DNA of 64,000 nt from Cyclobacteriaceae bacterium. GTDB taxonomy: Bacteria; Bacteroidota; Bacteroidia; Cytophagales; Cyclobacteriaceae. Location of the stretch: positions 58,087 through 122,086 of the forward strand of contig JAEUUE010000138.1 in assembly GCA_016787605.1 (NCBI GenBank). Reading direction: 5' to 3'. Position numbers and translations under genes: made by a program. The stretch's first letter is position 1, and each line of letters opens with the position of its first letter. Under the pieces are notes generated by a model, which did no database searches, had not been told where the DNA came from, and saw only the letters and a program-made list of their open reading frames with translations. Of this stretch, positions 34,060 to 42,591 are shown piece by piece.

Positions 34060-35072
34060 GACGGGATCAACGGGAGGCCTACTTCAAAGTTGCCGGCAAC
34101 TTCCCGTACCACCACGGGCCGGCTGGATAGAAAACTGTACCGGCGGCGAATGTTCTCCAGCCCGATACCCCCTGGATTCTCGGGCATCCCCGACTTCTTC
34201 TGCAGCGTATTGGTCACCCACAGGTACCCGTCGTCACCGTAAAGATGCACAGCCAGCGGCCGGTCATCGGAGATGATGTTGTGTTTGATGGCATTTTCCA
34301 CCAGCAATTGCAGCGCGAGCGGCGCCACCTGCCCGGAAAGAGACTCTTTGCGAACGTCCAGTATCAGCTTGTTGCCGAACCGAATCTGTTGAAGGAAGAG
34401 ATACGAATCCAGAAAGCGCAGCTCCTCATCCACGTTCACCAGCTCCTTGTCGCGCGTGTCGAGCACGTAGCGGTACACTTCCGACAGTTGCTTGATGAAC
34501 CGGACCGCCTCATCGGGCTGCTGGTGGACGAGGTTGGTGAGCGCATTGAGGCTGTTGAAGAGAAAGTGCGGGTTGACCTGGCTGCGGAGACTTTCGTACT
34601 GCGCCTTCACCGATTCGCGCTTCAATCGCTCGGCGTCCACGGCCGCCTCCCGCCAGTTGAAGAGAAAAGCGCGGCCCGTCATGAACATGGTGATGATGGT
34701 AGTGATGACCAGCGTACTCAGGAACATCCCGTTGAGGTCGTCGCCGACGTCGAAGTTGAAAACGTGGCGGAAGAACAGGATCAGCAAATAGACGATGCCG
34801 ATGGAATACACCAGCATACCGATGATGCCGGCCACAAAGCGGGCAAAGGGCCGGTCGTGCCAAGAATAACGGTCATTGAGCAACTCGTTGAGGTAGCCAT
34901 TGCCGAGCCAAAGGAACTGCCAGAGAAGGATGGTAAGGACGCCCACATAGAGCGTGGTGCGCAACGACCAGCCGAAACGCAACGCCATGCCGACATTCAT
35001 GAGCGTGGCGATGAGTATCAGCCACAAGGCGATGGGCCTTGATTCGCGAAGAAAACCAAAAAATCTAGCCAT
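34056..35072 (-). CDS. LytS/YehU-family sensor histidine kinase
   Basis: 338 residues from the ATG at 35072; the ATG at 35141 would run 38 bases into the CPBP gene and adds 23 residues without hydrophobic character. Four membrane helices (about 13-32, 40-58, 78-102, 116-134), then His_kinase with NPHFLFNSLN (His169) and ENAIKHN, and GIGLENIRRR. It feeds the LytTR regulator overlapping its 3' end. Encoded behind a CPBP protease, which could control or be controlled by it. Confidence 0.9.
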   Translation of the reverse strand: MARFFGFLRESRPIALWLILIATLMNVGMALRFGWSLRTTLYVGVLTILLWQFLWLGNGYLNELLNDRYSWHDRPFARFVAGIIGMLVYSIGIVYLLILFFRHVFNFDVGDDLNGMFLSTLVITTIITMFMTGRAFLFNWREAAVDAERLKRESVKAQYESLRSQVNPHFLFNSLNALTNLVHQQPDEAVRFIKQLSEVYRYVLDTRDKELVNVDEELRFLDSYLFLQQIRFGNKLILDVRKESLSGQVAPLALQLLVENAIKHNIISDDRPLAVHLYGDDGYLWVTNTLQKKSGMPENPGGIGLENIRRRYSFLSSRPVVVREVAGNFEVGLPLIPS

Positions 35073-35103
35073 AGCCGACCCCAAGTTAACTATTTCAACC
35101 TGC

Positions 35104-35802
35104 TCAGGGGGCCAGGGCGAGACTGGCATCGATGAGGACATGGATGAAGATCAGCCACTCCAGCCTCCTGTACTTCATCAGCACAAACGGCACCGCAAAC
35201 AGCAGCGAAGCCGCCACGTACGAAAACGCTCCTTCCAACGACCGCGGTGTTCCGTGGATGAAGACGAAGGAGACGGTGGAAACGACGACTGCGGCGGCCG
35301 CCGGCATGATCCGCGCCAGCCGGGTGAGGGCGAATCCCCGGAACAGCACTTCTTCGGTAAACCCCACGACAAGCGATCCGGCGATAACAAAGAGTCGTTC
35401 TCCGCGACTCACCGGCCCCATGAAATGTGTGCCGGACAGGAGCGGCGGGTCAGCGCCATAGTACACCCCCGGCAGAACCCAGGCGCCCAGCAACAGCAAA
35501 GCCAACAGAAATCCCCATGTCATCCGGTGCTTTTTCCACCACCCCGTATCCAGACCAACAGACGACCAATTTTCCCCTGACTGTCTGAGGGCGAACACCA
35601 CGACGGCGAAGGCTCCGAGGTGCAGCACCATATTCACACCCCAGAACTGCCACCAATGGACGCGGCTTCCGTTAAGCAGCGAGTTGACGATGGGCCCCAT
35701 GAACCCGGCGCAGTAAAGCGCCGGGTACCCGACCAAGGTGAGCGCCAGTGCCACCTGCGAACTGCGGGTAAGCCCGGCGGAGCTGAGTCGAAGCGCATCC
35801 AT
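35104..35802 (-). CDS. CPBP (CAAX/Abi) family membrane protease
   Basis: 232 residues, about seven membrane segments. Motifs: TEEVLFRGFAL (motif 1), FVFIHG (motif 2) and FIHVLIDASL (motif 3). Starts 9 bases after the stop of the TPR-like gene and ends 31 bases before the kinase gene, so it belongs to the TonB receptor - TPR - CPBP - LytS - LytTR unit. Clearly a paralogue of the stand-alone CPBP gene at 30261 but much diverged. Its substrate may be a peptide linked to the receptor (inference). Confidence 0.88.
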   Translation of the reverse strand: MDALRLSSAGLTRSSQVALALTLVGYPALYCAGFMGPIVNSLLNGSRVHWWQFWGVNMVLHLGAFAVVVFALRQSGENWSSVGLDTGWWKKHRMTWGFLLALLLLGAWVLPGVYYGADPPLLSGTHFMGPVSRGERLFVIAGSLVVGFTEEVLFRGFALTRLARIMPAAAAVVVSTVSFVFIHGTPRSLEGAFSYVAASLLFAVPFVLMKYRRLEWLIFIHVLIDASLALAP

Positions 35803-35811
35803 GGCCTTAGA

Positions 35812-36450
35812 TCATGGGTTGCACCTCTTCACCATCGACTCGGTCATCTCCTTTCCCCAACGGGGGGCCAGCGGATCTTCGGTGGTGCCGTTGCCGAACA
35901 GCGCCAGGGCTCTCTGAGCCATGCTGCACGACTCGGTCGTCGAACTGCCAAAGAACTGCGCCGTGCCATACTGCATCTGCGCCATCAGCGACAAGGCTCT
36001 CGGGTTGTTCGGGTCTGCCTTGATGGCTTTGTTGAAGGCCTTCATACTCATCGCCGAGAAGCGCTGACCCCGCGACGCAGGATCGACCGACACGCGGAGC
36101 ATGTGCACAAACCCTTCGAGGGCCAAGAGCTCCGAATTGTCCTTGCTGATTCCCAGCCCGCGGTTCACCCGTTCCAGGGCCTGGTCGAGGTAGCCGTCCT
36201 TTTTCTGCCCTTCCTTTTCGCGGGTGGCCATCATCAGGTAGCCGAACGCTCCGTAGTACAACGGTTCCCACCGGCCCTGTTCCGCCTGACCGATGCGGTC
36301 GAACGCGTTGACGACACCTTGCAGTTCATCGACGGTCTGAGCCGTGTAAACAGCGCCGATCTGTTTACCCATGGCCTGCAGGAATGCGTCGTCACCGGCG
36401 CGTACCGTAAGTGCCATGAGGAGGAGAAGAATGGTTGCTTTCGTTTTCAT
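35812..36450 (-). CDS. Exported TPR-like protein
   Basis: 212 residues with a signal peptide ending VRA (about 18). Helical repeats with TPR spacing occur at about 85-105 and 135-170 (KAFNKAIKADPNNPRALSLM). A CSMAQRAL helix and a final MVKRCNP give two cysteines that could pair in the periplasm. It starts 12 bases after the TonB-receptor stop. A periplasmic partner of the receptor is the natural guess; no function is known. Confidence 0.7.
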   Translation of the reverse strand: MKTKATILLLLMALTVRAGDDAFLQAMGKQIGAVYTAQTVDELQGVVNAFDRIGQAEQGRWEPLYYGAFGYLMMATREKEGQKKDGYLDQALERVNRGLGISKDNSELLALEGFVHMLRVSVDPASRGQRFSAMSMKAFNKAIKADPNNPRALSLMAQMQYGTAQFFGSSTTESCSMAQRALALFGNGTTEDPLAPRWGKEMTESMVKRCNP

Positions 36451-36462
36451 AGTTTGTGTTGG

Positions 36463-38637
36463 TTATAAACTTGGTAGTTGGTTAATGCCTTTGTTTTTCG
36501 ACAGCGTGATGAAAATGCCAAGGAACAGAAAGCGAGTGGCTGGCTGCCGGATCGCGCGACCAGCGTACACACCCTGGGCATCGGGTGTCATCGCGTAGGT
36601 GTATCCGAAGATGTTGTCGTAGCCAAGCACATTGGTACAGGATAAGTGCACGATCATCCATGAGGTGGGCAGGTAGCTCACGTTCGCGCTGAGGTCGCTG
36701 TAGTTGGGCGTGCTGCCCTGCATGAAACCCGGCCGGTTCGGGTCGTGGTAGGGTCGTGCGCTCGCAAACGACCAGGTCACACCGAATTGCGTCTTCAAGG
36801 CGGGAACAAAATGCTTGTACACAACAGAGAAGTTGTGCGCCGAAGCGAATGAAGGCACGGCCGCCGTGGGATAGTAGAGGTATTCGCGGCGTGTATCGAG
36901 GTACGAATACGACACCCAATAGTCGACGTTGCGAAACGTCTGGTTGTCGCGCCAGAAGAGCTCGCCGCCCCGGGCATACCCGCTGCCGGAATTGTCCATG
37001 GCTACGTTGACCGGCGCAAAGGCCGGAGGCAAGGTGCCCGGTGCTGCAAACCGGACGAGGTCATCGTACCGCTTATGGTATACTTCCGCGCGAAAGGTGC
37101 GGCGATTGGTAATGAGCTGGTAGCTCAACATCCAGTGCTCGGCCTTCTCGGCATGCAGCTGGTTGTTGGCCCGGAGCCATTGGGTCTGTGGGCTTTGACG
37201 GAATCGTCCGTAGGCGAGCGACAGTTGTCCCTGCCCGAGTTTACGGGCCAGCGACAGGCGCGGGTCCAGGGCGGCATTGTGCGTGAGGCCATTGTACTCG
37301 CCCCGGACGCCGGCACGGGCCACAAAGTTCTTGCTGAACGTGATATCCGTTTCTCCGAAAGCTGCCGTAATGGGCTCGCGAAACGATTGCGTCAAGGTCC
37401 CTTGTTGCTCGTCGGTCCACGCAGACCGGTAGTCGCGGTCGATGAGTTCTCCGCCCGTACGTACCGCCACGGAAGAAGTGGACTTTTCAAACACCGCCTT
37501 CACGTGAAGCGCGGCTCCCCGTTCCCGTTGCGAGAGTGTGGCCAGCGTGTTGTCGTAGGCGCTCGTGTTGTACGACACACCGGCACGAACCGACCAGTCG
37601 CGGGGGAGCACGGCCTGGTAAGACAGGTTTCCATAACGGTAGCGGTTGGTCACCTCCAATGGAAGCCGGCTGGCGGGGTCTGCAATCGCGTGCTCGTAAA
37701 GTGAGAAGTTCGCTTCGTTGGCATTGCCATAGAACTTGAGCAGCCCTTTGTCGCCAAACCGCTGGCGTACGGCGCCGCTCACTTCCGTGGAAAGGGGTGG
37801 CGTGATCCAGTCGACGTGCTGGTTGATCAAACCCATGTAGGGGCGCAGGTTGGTGTATTGCACCTTGGCAGCGGCCGAACCGTTGACCCACGCCTGCGTA
37901 TGCGCCACGTCGGCCCCCACCGACAACAGCCCGACATCCGTTCGCGTAGTCTCGTCTTCATCCTTCGAATCCAGCGCCAGTGCACTGCTCAAGGCCTGGC
38001 CATACTCGGCCGAATAACCTCCCGTACTGAAACTGGTTCCCTTAAACATGAACGGAAGGAAGCGTCCGCGTGAGGGCGTATTGGGTGCGGAGGGCGAATA
38101 CGCATCCAGCACAACCATCCCGTCGATGAACGTGCGCGTCTCGTTGTCGTCGCCACCCCGCACAAACAGGCGGCCGGTCTCCCCTACCTTCTGCGTACCC
38201 GGAAGCGTATTCAAGGCGCCCGCAATGTCGGCGGTGGCGCCGGCCGTAGAGGCGATGTCCACCGACTTGAACGTCGTGCGGCGGTCTTCATCGCCGGCGG
38301 TAAAGGAACCGGCGGTGATCACAACTGTATTGAGTTCGGTGACCGCTTCGGCCAGGGAGATCGACACCTTCACCTCCAGCCCGGACAGCGTCAGCGATTC
38401 TTCCATCGGCTCATACCCGACCGCCGACACCTGCAAGACGTACGATCCCTTTGCGTCGGTACGAAAGGCAAACGCGCCCTGCCCATCGGTGCTGGCCCCG
38501 TCGTAGGTTCCACGAAGCACGACATTGGCGCCCGGGATCGGATTGCCTTGTGCATCCACTACGGTACCGTGAATCGGCGTTTGCGCCGTCAACGGAGCGG
38601 TGACCAGCAACAACAGCGATAGTACAAGGAGTTTCAT
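36463..38637 (-). CDS. TonB-dependent receptor with carboxypeptidase-regulatory-like domain
   Basis: 724 residues. Signal peptide ends LTAQ (19); a CarboxypepD_reg-like beta domain (about 21-105, GTVVDAQGNPIPGANVVLRG); a plug (about 120-225, with ALNTLPGTQKVGETGRLFVR and FIDGMVV); and a barrel with repeated aromatic strands to the C-terminus (FLFLGIFITLSKNKG). It imports a TonB-driven ligand through the outer membrane. Ligand unreadable: no SusD partner is present, so it is not a typical SusC glycan importer. First gene of the five-gene unit with a CPBP protease and a LytS/LytTR pair. Confidence 0.9.
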   Translation of the reverse strand: MKLLVLSLLLLVTAPLTAQTPIHGTVVDAQGNPIPGANVVLRGTYDGASTDGQGAFAFRTDAKGSYVLQVSAVGYEPMEESLTLSGLEVKVSISLAEAVTELNTVVITAGSFTAGDEDRRTTFKSVDIASTAGATADIAGALNTLPGTQKVGETGRLFVRGGDDNETRTFIDGMVVLDAYSPSAPNTPSRGRFLPFMFKGTSFSTGGYSAEYGQALSSALALDSKDEDETTRTDVGLLSVGADVAHTQAWVNGSAAAKVQYTNLRPYMGLINQHVDWITPPLSTEVSGAVRQRFGDKGLLKFYGNANEANFSLYEHAIADPASRLPLEVTNRYRYGNLSYQAVLPRDWSVRAGVSYNTSAYDNTLATLSQRERGAALHVKAVFEKSTSSVAVRTGGELIDRDYRSAWTDEQQGTLTQSFREPITAAFGETDITFSKNFVARAGVRGEYNGLTHNAALDPRLSLARKLGQGQLSLAYGRFRQSPQTQWLRANNQLHAEKAEHWMLSYQLITNRRTFRAEVYHKRYDDLVRFAAPGTLPPAFAPVNVAMDNSGSGYARGGELFWRDNQTFRNVDYWVSYSYLDTRREYLYYPTAAVPSFASAHNFSVVYKHFVPALKTQFGVTWSFASARPYHDPNRPGFMQGSTPNYSDLSANVSYLPTSWMIVHLSCTNVLGYDNIFGYTYAMTPDAQGVYAGRAIRQPATRFLFLGIFITLSKNKGINQLPSL

Positions 38638-38969
38638 GCGATGACTTTTTCCCGATTACACGTCAAAAATGGCCCTGGCAAGTGAATCCCTGGCAACCAG
38701 AATTACTCAACCGTCGAAGCAACCTGATGAAATGTAGGAATGGGCCGACAGCCCGACAGCCCGGCAGGCACCTCCAGGCTACCGCAACAGTGGTCGGCAG
38801 ATTTCCTATTTTAGGAGCCCACTCAAGGGAACAGATTACAGGATACTGGCGGGACATACCCATGTCGGTCAGGGGCAGCCGTCAGGAACTTCCGGATGGA
38901 AATATTCTGTGATTCCTGTTGACAACCTGTTCCCGCCGGGAGCCGTTACTGAGCCAGACTACGATGATC
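38638..38969. other. 330-base divergent intergenic region
   Basis: Between the TonB-receptor start and the divergent PhnD-like gene. No coding frame, no heptad array and no clear -7 element seen. It must carry both promoters. Confidence 0.4.
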
Positions 38970-39860
38970 ATGAAGAAAATACTCCTTGCCGCTCTGTTCT
39001 CCCTGATCGGCTTCTTCGTCGCCTGCGCGCAACAGCGGCCGCTTACCCTGGCCACCTACACCTACTCGACCAACAATCGCCTGCAGAACCTGCAGCCCCT
39101 CGCCCACCTGATGACGCAATGGATGGGCCAGCCGGTTAAGGCGGTGAGCTATCCCACAGTCAAGGCACTTATACAAGCCATCCTGGCCGACAGTGTTGAC
39201 TTCGCCATGATGAATACGTCCGGCTACCTGGTCTTGACCCGCCAACACCCGGGAAAAGCCGAGCCGTTGGTTAACCTCGCCATGGGCGGCGCTCAACAGA
39301 CCAACTATGGCGGCTGCCTGCTGATCGCGCGCAAGACCGGTATCACGTCTCCTGCCGAACTGAAAGGGAAGCGCCTGCGGTTGGCGCTGGTGGCCAGTTC
39401 CTCAACCTCGGGCAACCTGGTGCCCCGCCTGCTGCTTAACGACGCCGGGATGGCCAGCGCGGAAGAGCACGTTGACGTCTACTATGCCGGCACCCACAAG
39501 AAAGTGATTGACGACCTGATGGCCGGACAGGCCGATGCCGGCGGCTGCGGATGCGCCGAAGTGGAAAAGGCACGCCAATCTCCGGACTTCGATAAGTCGA
39601 TCCTCGTACTCGCCGAATTCAACAACATCCCGCTTGGGCCCATCGTGGTCAGGAAGGGCCTGGACCCGGCCATCATCCGGGCGGCCAAGGAAAATCTACT
39701 GATGATGCACCAGCGTCAACCCGACGCCTTCTCCCGCTTCTGCCAGGGGTGGACCGAGTTTATCCAGGCCACTCACTTCCAGCCGGTAGCGGACAAGGAT
39801 TACGATGCCTTCCGCCAGCTGTTTGGCAACAACGTGGGGCTCTGGGCACTGATTGAATAG
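38970..39860 (+). CDS. PhnD-like periplasmic phosphonate/phosphate-type binding protein
   Basis: 296 residues from the ATG at 38970 (a second ATG lies two codons upstream). Signal sequence ends FFVAC with a weak lipobox, so it may be a lipoprotein. Matches PhnD-like/PBP2 pattern: LTLATYTYSTNN, then VDFAMMNTSGYLV, GKRLRLALVASSSTSGNLVP and AGQADAGGCGCAEVEKA. This group binds oxyanions such as phosphonates or phosphite, but the ligand is not certain. No permease or ATPase follows; the next gene is a PhyH-family oxygenase. Confidence 0.75.
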   Translation: MKKILLAALFSLIGFFVACAQQRPLTLATYTYSTNNRLQNLQPLAHLMTQWMGQPVKAVSYPTVKALIQAILADSVDFAMMNTSGYLVLTRQHPGKAEPLVNLAMGGAQQTNYGGCLLIARKTGITSPAELKGKRLRLALVASSSTSGNLVPRLLLNDAGMASAEEHVDVYYAGTHKKVIDDLMAGQADAGGCGCAEVEKARQSPDFDKSILVLAEFNNIPLGPIVVRKGLDPAIIRAAKENLLMMHQRQPDAFSRFCQGWTEFIQATHFQPVADKDYDAFRQLFGNNVGLWALIE

Positions 39861-39879
39861 CCTGATTTGGCTACCTTTG
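39853..39879 (+). promoter_or_regulatory. Promoter of the PhyH-family gene
   Basis: TTG (39853-39855) as -33 element and TACCTTTG (39872-39879) as -7 element, 19 bases apart, matching Bacteroidota promoters. The -7 ends six bases before the ATG at 39886, so the mRNA would be nearly leaderless. It overlaps the 3' end of the PhnD-like gene. Confidence 0.55.
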
Positions 39880-39885
39880 GATGGC

Positions 39886-40698
39886 ATGCTACCTCCCGCA
39901 ATCCTCAGAGAACTGGCCGATCCCTTTCCCCTTTCGGAAGAGCAAATCGCGTTCTATCAAAAGAACCGGTTCATCAAACTCAAGCAAGTCTTCAGCGAAG
40001 AACTCCTGAACTTCTTCAGCGATCGAATCGCTTCGTTGGTGACCCAGAAGAGTGCCGGAAAGCCTGCCCTTGACGGACGGGATACGTACGGCAAAGCCTT
40101 TCTCCAGATCATGAACCTGTGGAGGGAAGACGAGGTTGTCCGCGCGCTGGTGATGAGTCGTCGCCTGGGCGGCATCGCCAGCGGGTTGATGCAGGTGCGG
40201 GGTGTCCGCATCTATCACGACCAGGCCTTGTTCAAGGAAGGCGGCGGAGGCATCACGCCTTGGCATGCCGATCAGTACTACTGGCCCCTCGAAACCGACA
40301 AGACCGTTACGGCCTGGATTCCGCTCCATGCCGTCCCCCTCGAGATGGGTCCGCTGGAATTCAGCGCAGGAAGTCATGTGATTACCGACGGCCGCGATCT
40401 CAAAATCAGCGACGACAGCGAGAAAGCGATCGAGCGCCGGCTGCGGGTCACCGACTTTCCTCATGTCGTGGAGCCGTTCGACCTGGGCGAAGTGAGCTTT
40501 CATTCCGGCTGGATCTTCCACCGGGCAGGCGCCAACACCACCCGCGAGATGCGCAAAGTGATGACCATCATCTACATGGACAAGGACATGCGGCTGAAAG
40601 CACCCGAGAACGAAAACCAGAAGGACGACTGGGAAGTCTGGTGCCCCGGCGCTACAATCGGCGAAATTATCGACACCCCCCTCAACCCGACAATTTGA
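39886..40698 (+). CDS. PhyH-family Fe(II)/2-oxoglutarate dioxygenase
   Basis: 270 residues from the ATG at 39886; the frame extends to a TTG at 39853 which lies in the promoter. Iron ligands His127 and Asp129 in WHADQYYWP, and His212 in IFHRAGANTT, with Arg220 suited for 2-oxoglutarate. WIPLHAVPLEMGPLEFSAGS is the usual conserved middle block. It hydroxylates a small molecule with O2 and 2-oxoglutarate. Relatives act on phytanoyl-CoA, ectoine or 2-aminoethylphosphonate (PhnY); the PhnD-like neighbour makes the last worth testing. Confidence 0.85.
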   Translation: MLPPAILRELADPFPLSEEQIAFYQKNRFIKLKQVFSEELLNFFSDRIASLVTQKSAGKPALDGRDTYGKAFLQIMNLWREDEVVRALVMSRRLGGIASGLMQVRGVRIYHDQALFKEGGGGITPWHADQYYWPLETDKTVTAWIPLHAVPLEMGPLEFSAGSHVITDGRDLKISDDSEKAIERRLRVTDFPHVVEPFDLGEVSFHSGWIFHRAGANTTREMRKVMTIIYMDKDMRLKAPENENQKDDWEVWCPGATIGEIIDTPLNPTI

Positions 40699-40700
40699 AC

Positions 40701-41684
40701 ATGGCTGCAGTTAACATCAAGCAAAACCAACTCCTCCCCTCTCCTTCAGGAGAGGGGCCGGGGGTGAGGCGACTACTCGTTCTCGCGCTACTCCTCCTCT
40801 CCTTTAGCACCCTTGCCCAACTCCCCACCGTAATATCCGGCAAGGTCGAGCGGATCGAGAACTTCGCCTCGAAGCATGTTACCGCCCGAACCATCGACGT
40901 TTGGCTGCCTGAAGGCTATAACGGCAAGAAGAAGTATGCCGTACTCTACATGCATGACGGGCAGATGCTCTATGACTCCGCGAGCACCTGGAACAAGCAG
41001 GCGTGGGACGTGGACGATGCCGTGGCGCGGTTGCTGAAACAAAGGAAGATTCGCGACGTGATCGTCGTCGGCGTGTACAATAGCGGCCCCATGCGGCACC
41101 CTGATTATTTCCCCCAGAAACCCTTCGAGGCCCTGACCCCCGCCCAGCGCGACGGCATCTACCAGGCCGCGCGTACCAACGGAGTATCTGTCTTCGGCGA
41201 CGGCAAGATTCAAAGCGACAACTACCTGAAGTTCCTGGTCACGGAACTGAAACCCCACATCGACAAGACATACGCCACGAAGGCAGACCGGAAAAATACG
41301 TTCGTCGCCGGCAGCAGCATGGGAGGACTCATTTCCATGTACGCCCTCTGCGAGTACCCGGACGTATTCGGAGGCGCGGCCTGCCTGTCGACACACTGGC
41401 CCGGGATCTTCACCATGGAAAACAACCCGATGCCCGACGCCTTCGTCGCCTACCTGGAGCAGCATCTCCCAGACCCCAAAACGCACAAGCTGTATTTCGA
41501 CTACGGCACCGAAACCCTCGACGCCCTCTATCCACCCTTGCAGCAGAAAGTCGACGTCGTGATGAAGGCGAAAGGGTGGACCACCAAGAACTGGATGACG
41601 CGGGAATTCAAGGGCGAAGACCACAGCGAGCGCGCCTGGCGAAAGCGACTGGAAATCCCCCTGATATTCCTCCTGTCCAGGTAA
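40701..41684 (+). CDS. Secreted esterase, PF00756 (esterase D) type
   Basis: 327 residues from the ATG at 40701, two bases after the PhyH stop. The catalytic elbow is VAGSSMGGLISMYAL, with YDYGTETLDA and His in GEDHSERAW as the other triad parts; TIDVWLPEGYNGKKKYAVLYMHDGQ is the family's N-terminal block. It hydrolyses esters such as siderophores or acylated sugars outside the cytoplasm. The N-terminus is odd: residues 11-23 (LLPSPSGEGPGVR) are encoded by an intergenic-type repeat, ahead of the signal peptide. A GTG at 40764 would give a normal signal peptide start. Confidence 0.85.
   Translation: MAAVNIKQNQLLPSPSGEGPGVRRLLVLALLLLSFSTLAQLPTVISGKVERIENFASKHVTARTIDVWLPEGYNGKKKYAVLYMHDGQMLYDSASTWNKQAWDVDDAVARLLKQRKIRDVIVVGVYNSGPMRHPDYFPQKPFEALTPAQRDGIYQAARTNGVSVFGDGKIQSDNYLKFLVTELKPHIDKTYATKADRKNTFVAGSSMGGLISMYALCEYPDVFGGAACLSTHWPGIFTMENNPMPDAFVAYLEQHLPDPKTHKLYFDYGTETLDALYPPLQQKVDVVMKAKGWTTKNWMTREFKGEDHSERAWRKRLEIPLIFLLSR
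40733..40768 (+). repeat. Dispersed CCCCTCTCC...GGAGAGGGG repeat inside a leader
   Basis: CCCCTCTCCTTCAGGAGAGG followed by GGCCGGGGGTGAGG, a palindromic element familiar as an intergenic repeat in many genomes, here in frame between the ATG and the signal peptide of the esterase. Confidence 0.6.
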
Positions 41685-41690
41685 CCACCT

Positions 41691-41725
41691 TCAATTTTTC
41701 ATTCTTAATTGTTCATTTTTAATTC
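41691..41725. repeat. Heptad array J (TTMATTY)
   Basis: Five phased units (TCAATTT, TTCATTC, TTAATTG, TTCATTT, TTAATTC) starting seven bases after the esterase stop and ending eight bases before the FKBP ATG. Confidence 0.7.
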
Positions 41726-41732
41726 CAGAACC

Positions 41733-42548
41733 ATGCCCATCAAAAAGTTTACTGCGCTTCTCCTTGCTCTCGCCATCTGGTCCTGCTCCGGCGACCGTAC
41801 CAACCGGGAGATCGTTGTCGGCGACACCCTCACCACCGAATCGGGGGCCAAGTACATTTACACCCGGATCGGCACCGGCCGCCCGGTGGAGACCGGGTCT
41901 AAAGTGTGGACCTATCTCGCGTTGGAAGTGAACGGAAAAGAAATCTGGAACACCAACGGTCCCCCGGACTCCTCGTTTGTCTTCGTAGCCGGGAAAGACC
42001 GGATGATCAAGGGCTTTACCGAAGTGACGCTGAAGCTCCGCGAGGGCGATGAGGTGATTGCCATCCTCCCGCCGGAACTTGCCTACGGGGAAAAGGGCGC
42101 GGGCAGCGACATCCCTCCCAACGCCACGCTGGTGTACACCCAATACAAAATGAAAAAGGTGAACGAGCCCAAGCTCTCCCTCTCCGACACGCTCTTTGCC
42201 GCGATGAAGTCAGGCGGGATACGCAAGATGGTCGACACGCGCCACCGGATCCTGAACAGCGCCGACACGTCGAAGTACTACTATGACAACAGCCAGTATC
42301 GCATTTTGTGGAACCTTCTCAACGACGCCGGCTTGAATGAAGAGAACCTTCAACTTATCGACTTCATCAATACGAAGAACGAGTCAGGCTGGCGGTGGTA
42401 CCGCGTGAGGACATACGAGAAGTTGGGAAAATTCAGCGTCGCGCTCGACAGTCTCAATGTGCTGATGGCGAGCGATACGTCGATGGCTTCCAATGGACGG
42501 GCGGTGCAATTGAAGGCCGAGCTCGAATCAAAAGTCACCAAGAAATAA
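41733..42548 (+). CDS. FKBP-type peptidyl-prolyl isomerase lipoprotein
   Basis: 271 residues from the ATG at 41733; a TTG at 41709 lies in the heptad array. Lipoprotein signal with Cys near residue 18 (AIWSCSGD). FKBP domain at about 30-140: GSKVWTYLALE, MIKGFTEVTLKLREGDEVIA, LAYGEKGAG and DIPPNATLVY are the family blocks. A C-terminal helical part (about 150-271) is without known motif. Likely a periplasmic folding helper anchored to a membrane. Confidence 0.88.
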   Translation: MPIKKFTALLLALAIWSCSGDRTNREIVVGDTLTTESGAKYIYTRIGTGRPVETGSKVWTYLALEVNGKEIWNTNGPPDSSFVFVAGKDRMIKGFTEVTLKLREGDEVIAILPPELAYGEKGAGSDIPPNATLVYTQYKMKKVNEPKLSLSDTLFAAMKSGGIRKMVDTRHRILNSADTSKYYYDNSQYRILWNLLNDAGLNEENLQLIDFINTKNESGWRWYRVRTYEKLGKFSVALDSLNVLMASDTSMASNGRAVQLKAELESKVTKK

Positions 42549-42591
42549 ATGCGGCCCTACGGGGCCAGGGCTCCCGGGCTGAAGCCCAGGG
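42549..42591. repeat. GGGCTGAAGCCC hairpin between convergent genes
   Basis: CCCGGGCT-GA-AGCCCAGGG lies between the stops of the FKBP gene and the permease. Related to the CCCCGGGC hairpins at 18561 and 28412; may serve as a bidirectional terminator. Confidence 0.5.

Noticed and set aside
40119-40700. 194-residue upstream extension of the esterase frame
   Set aside because: It runs out of frame through the PhyH gene, whose iron ligands are intact; the real start is at 40701 or 40764.
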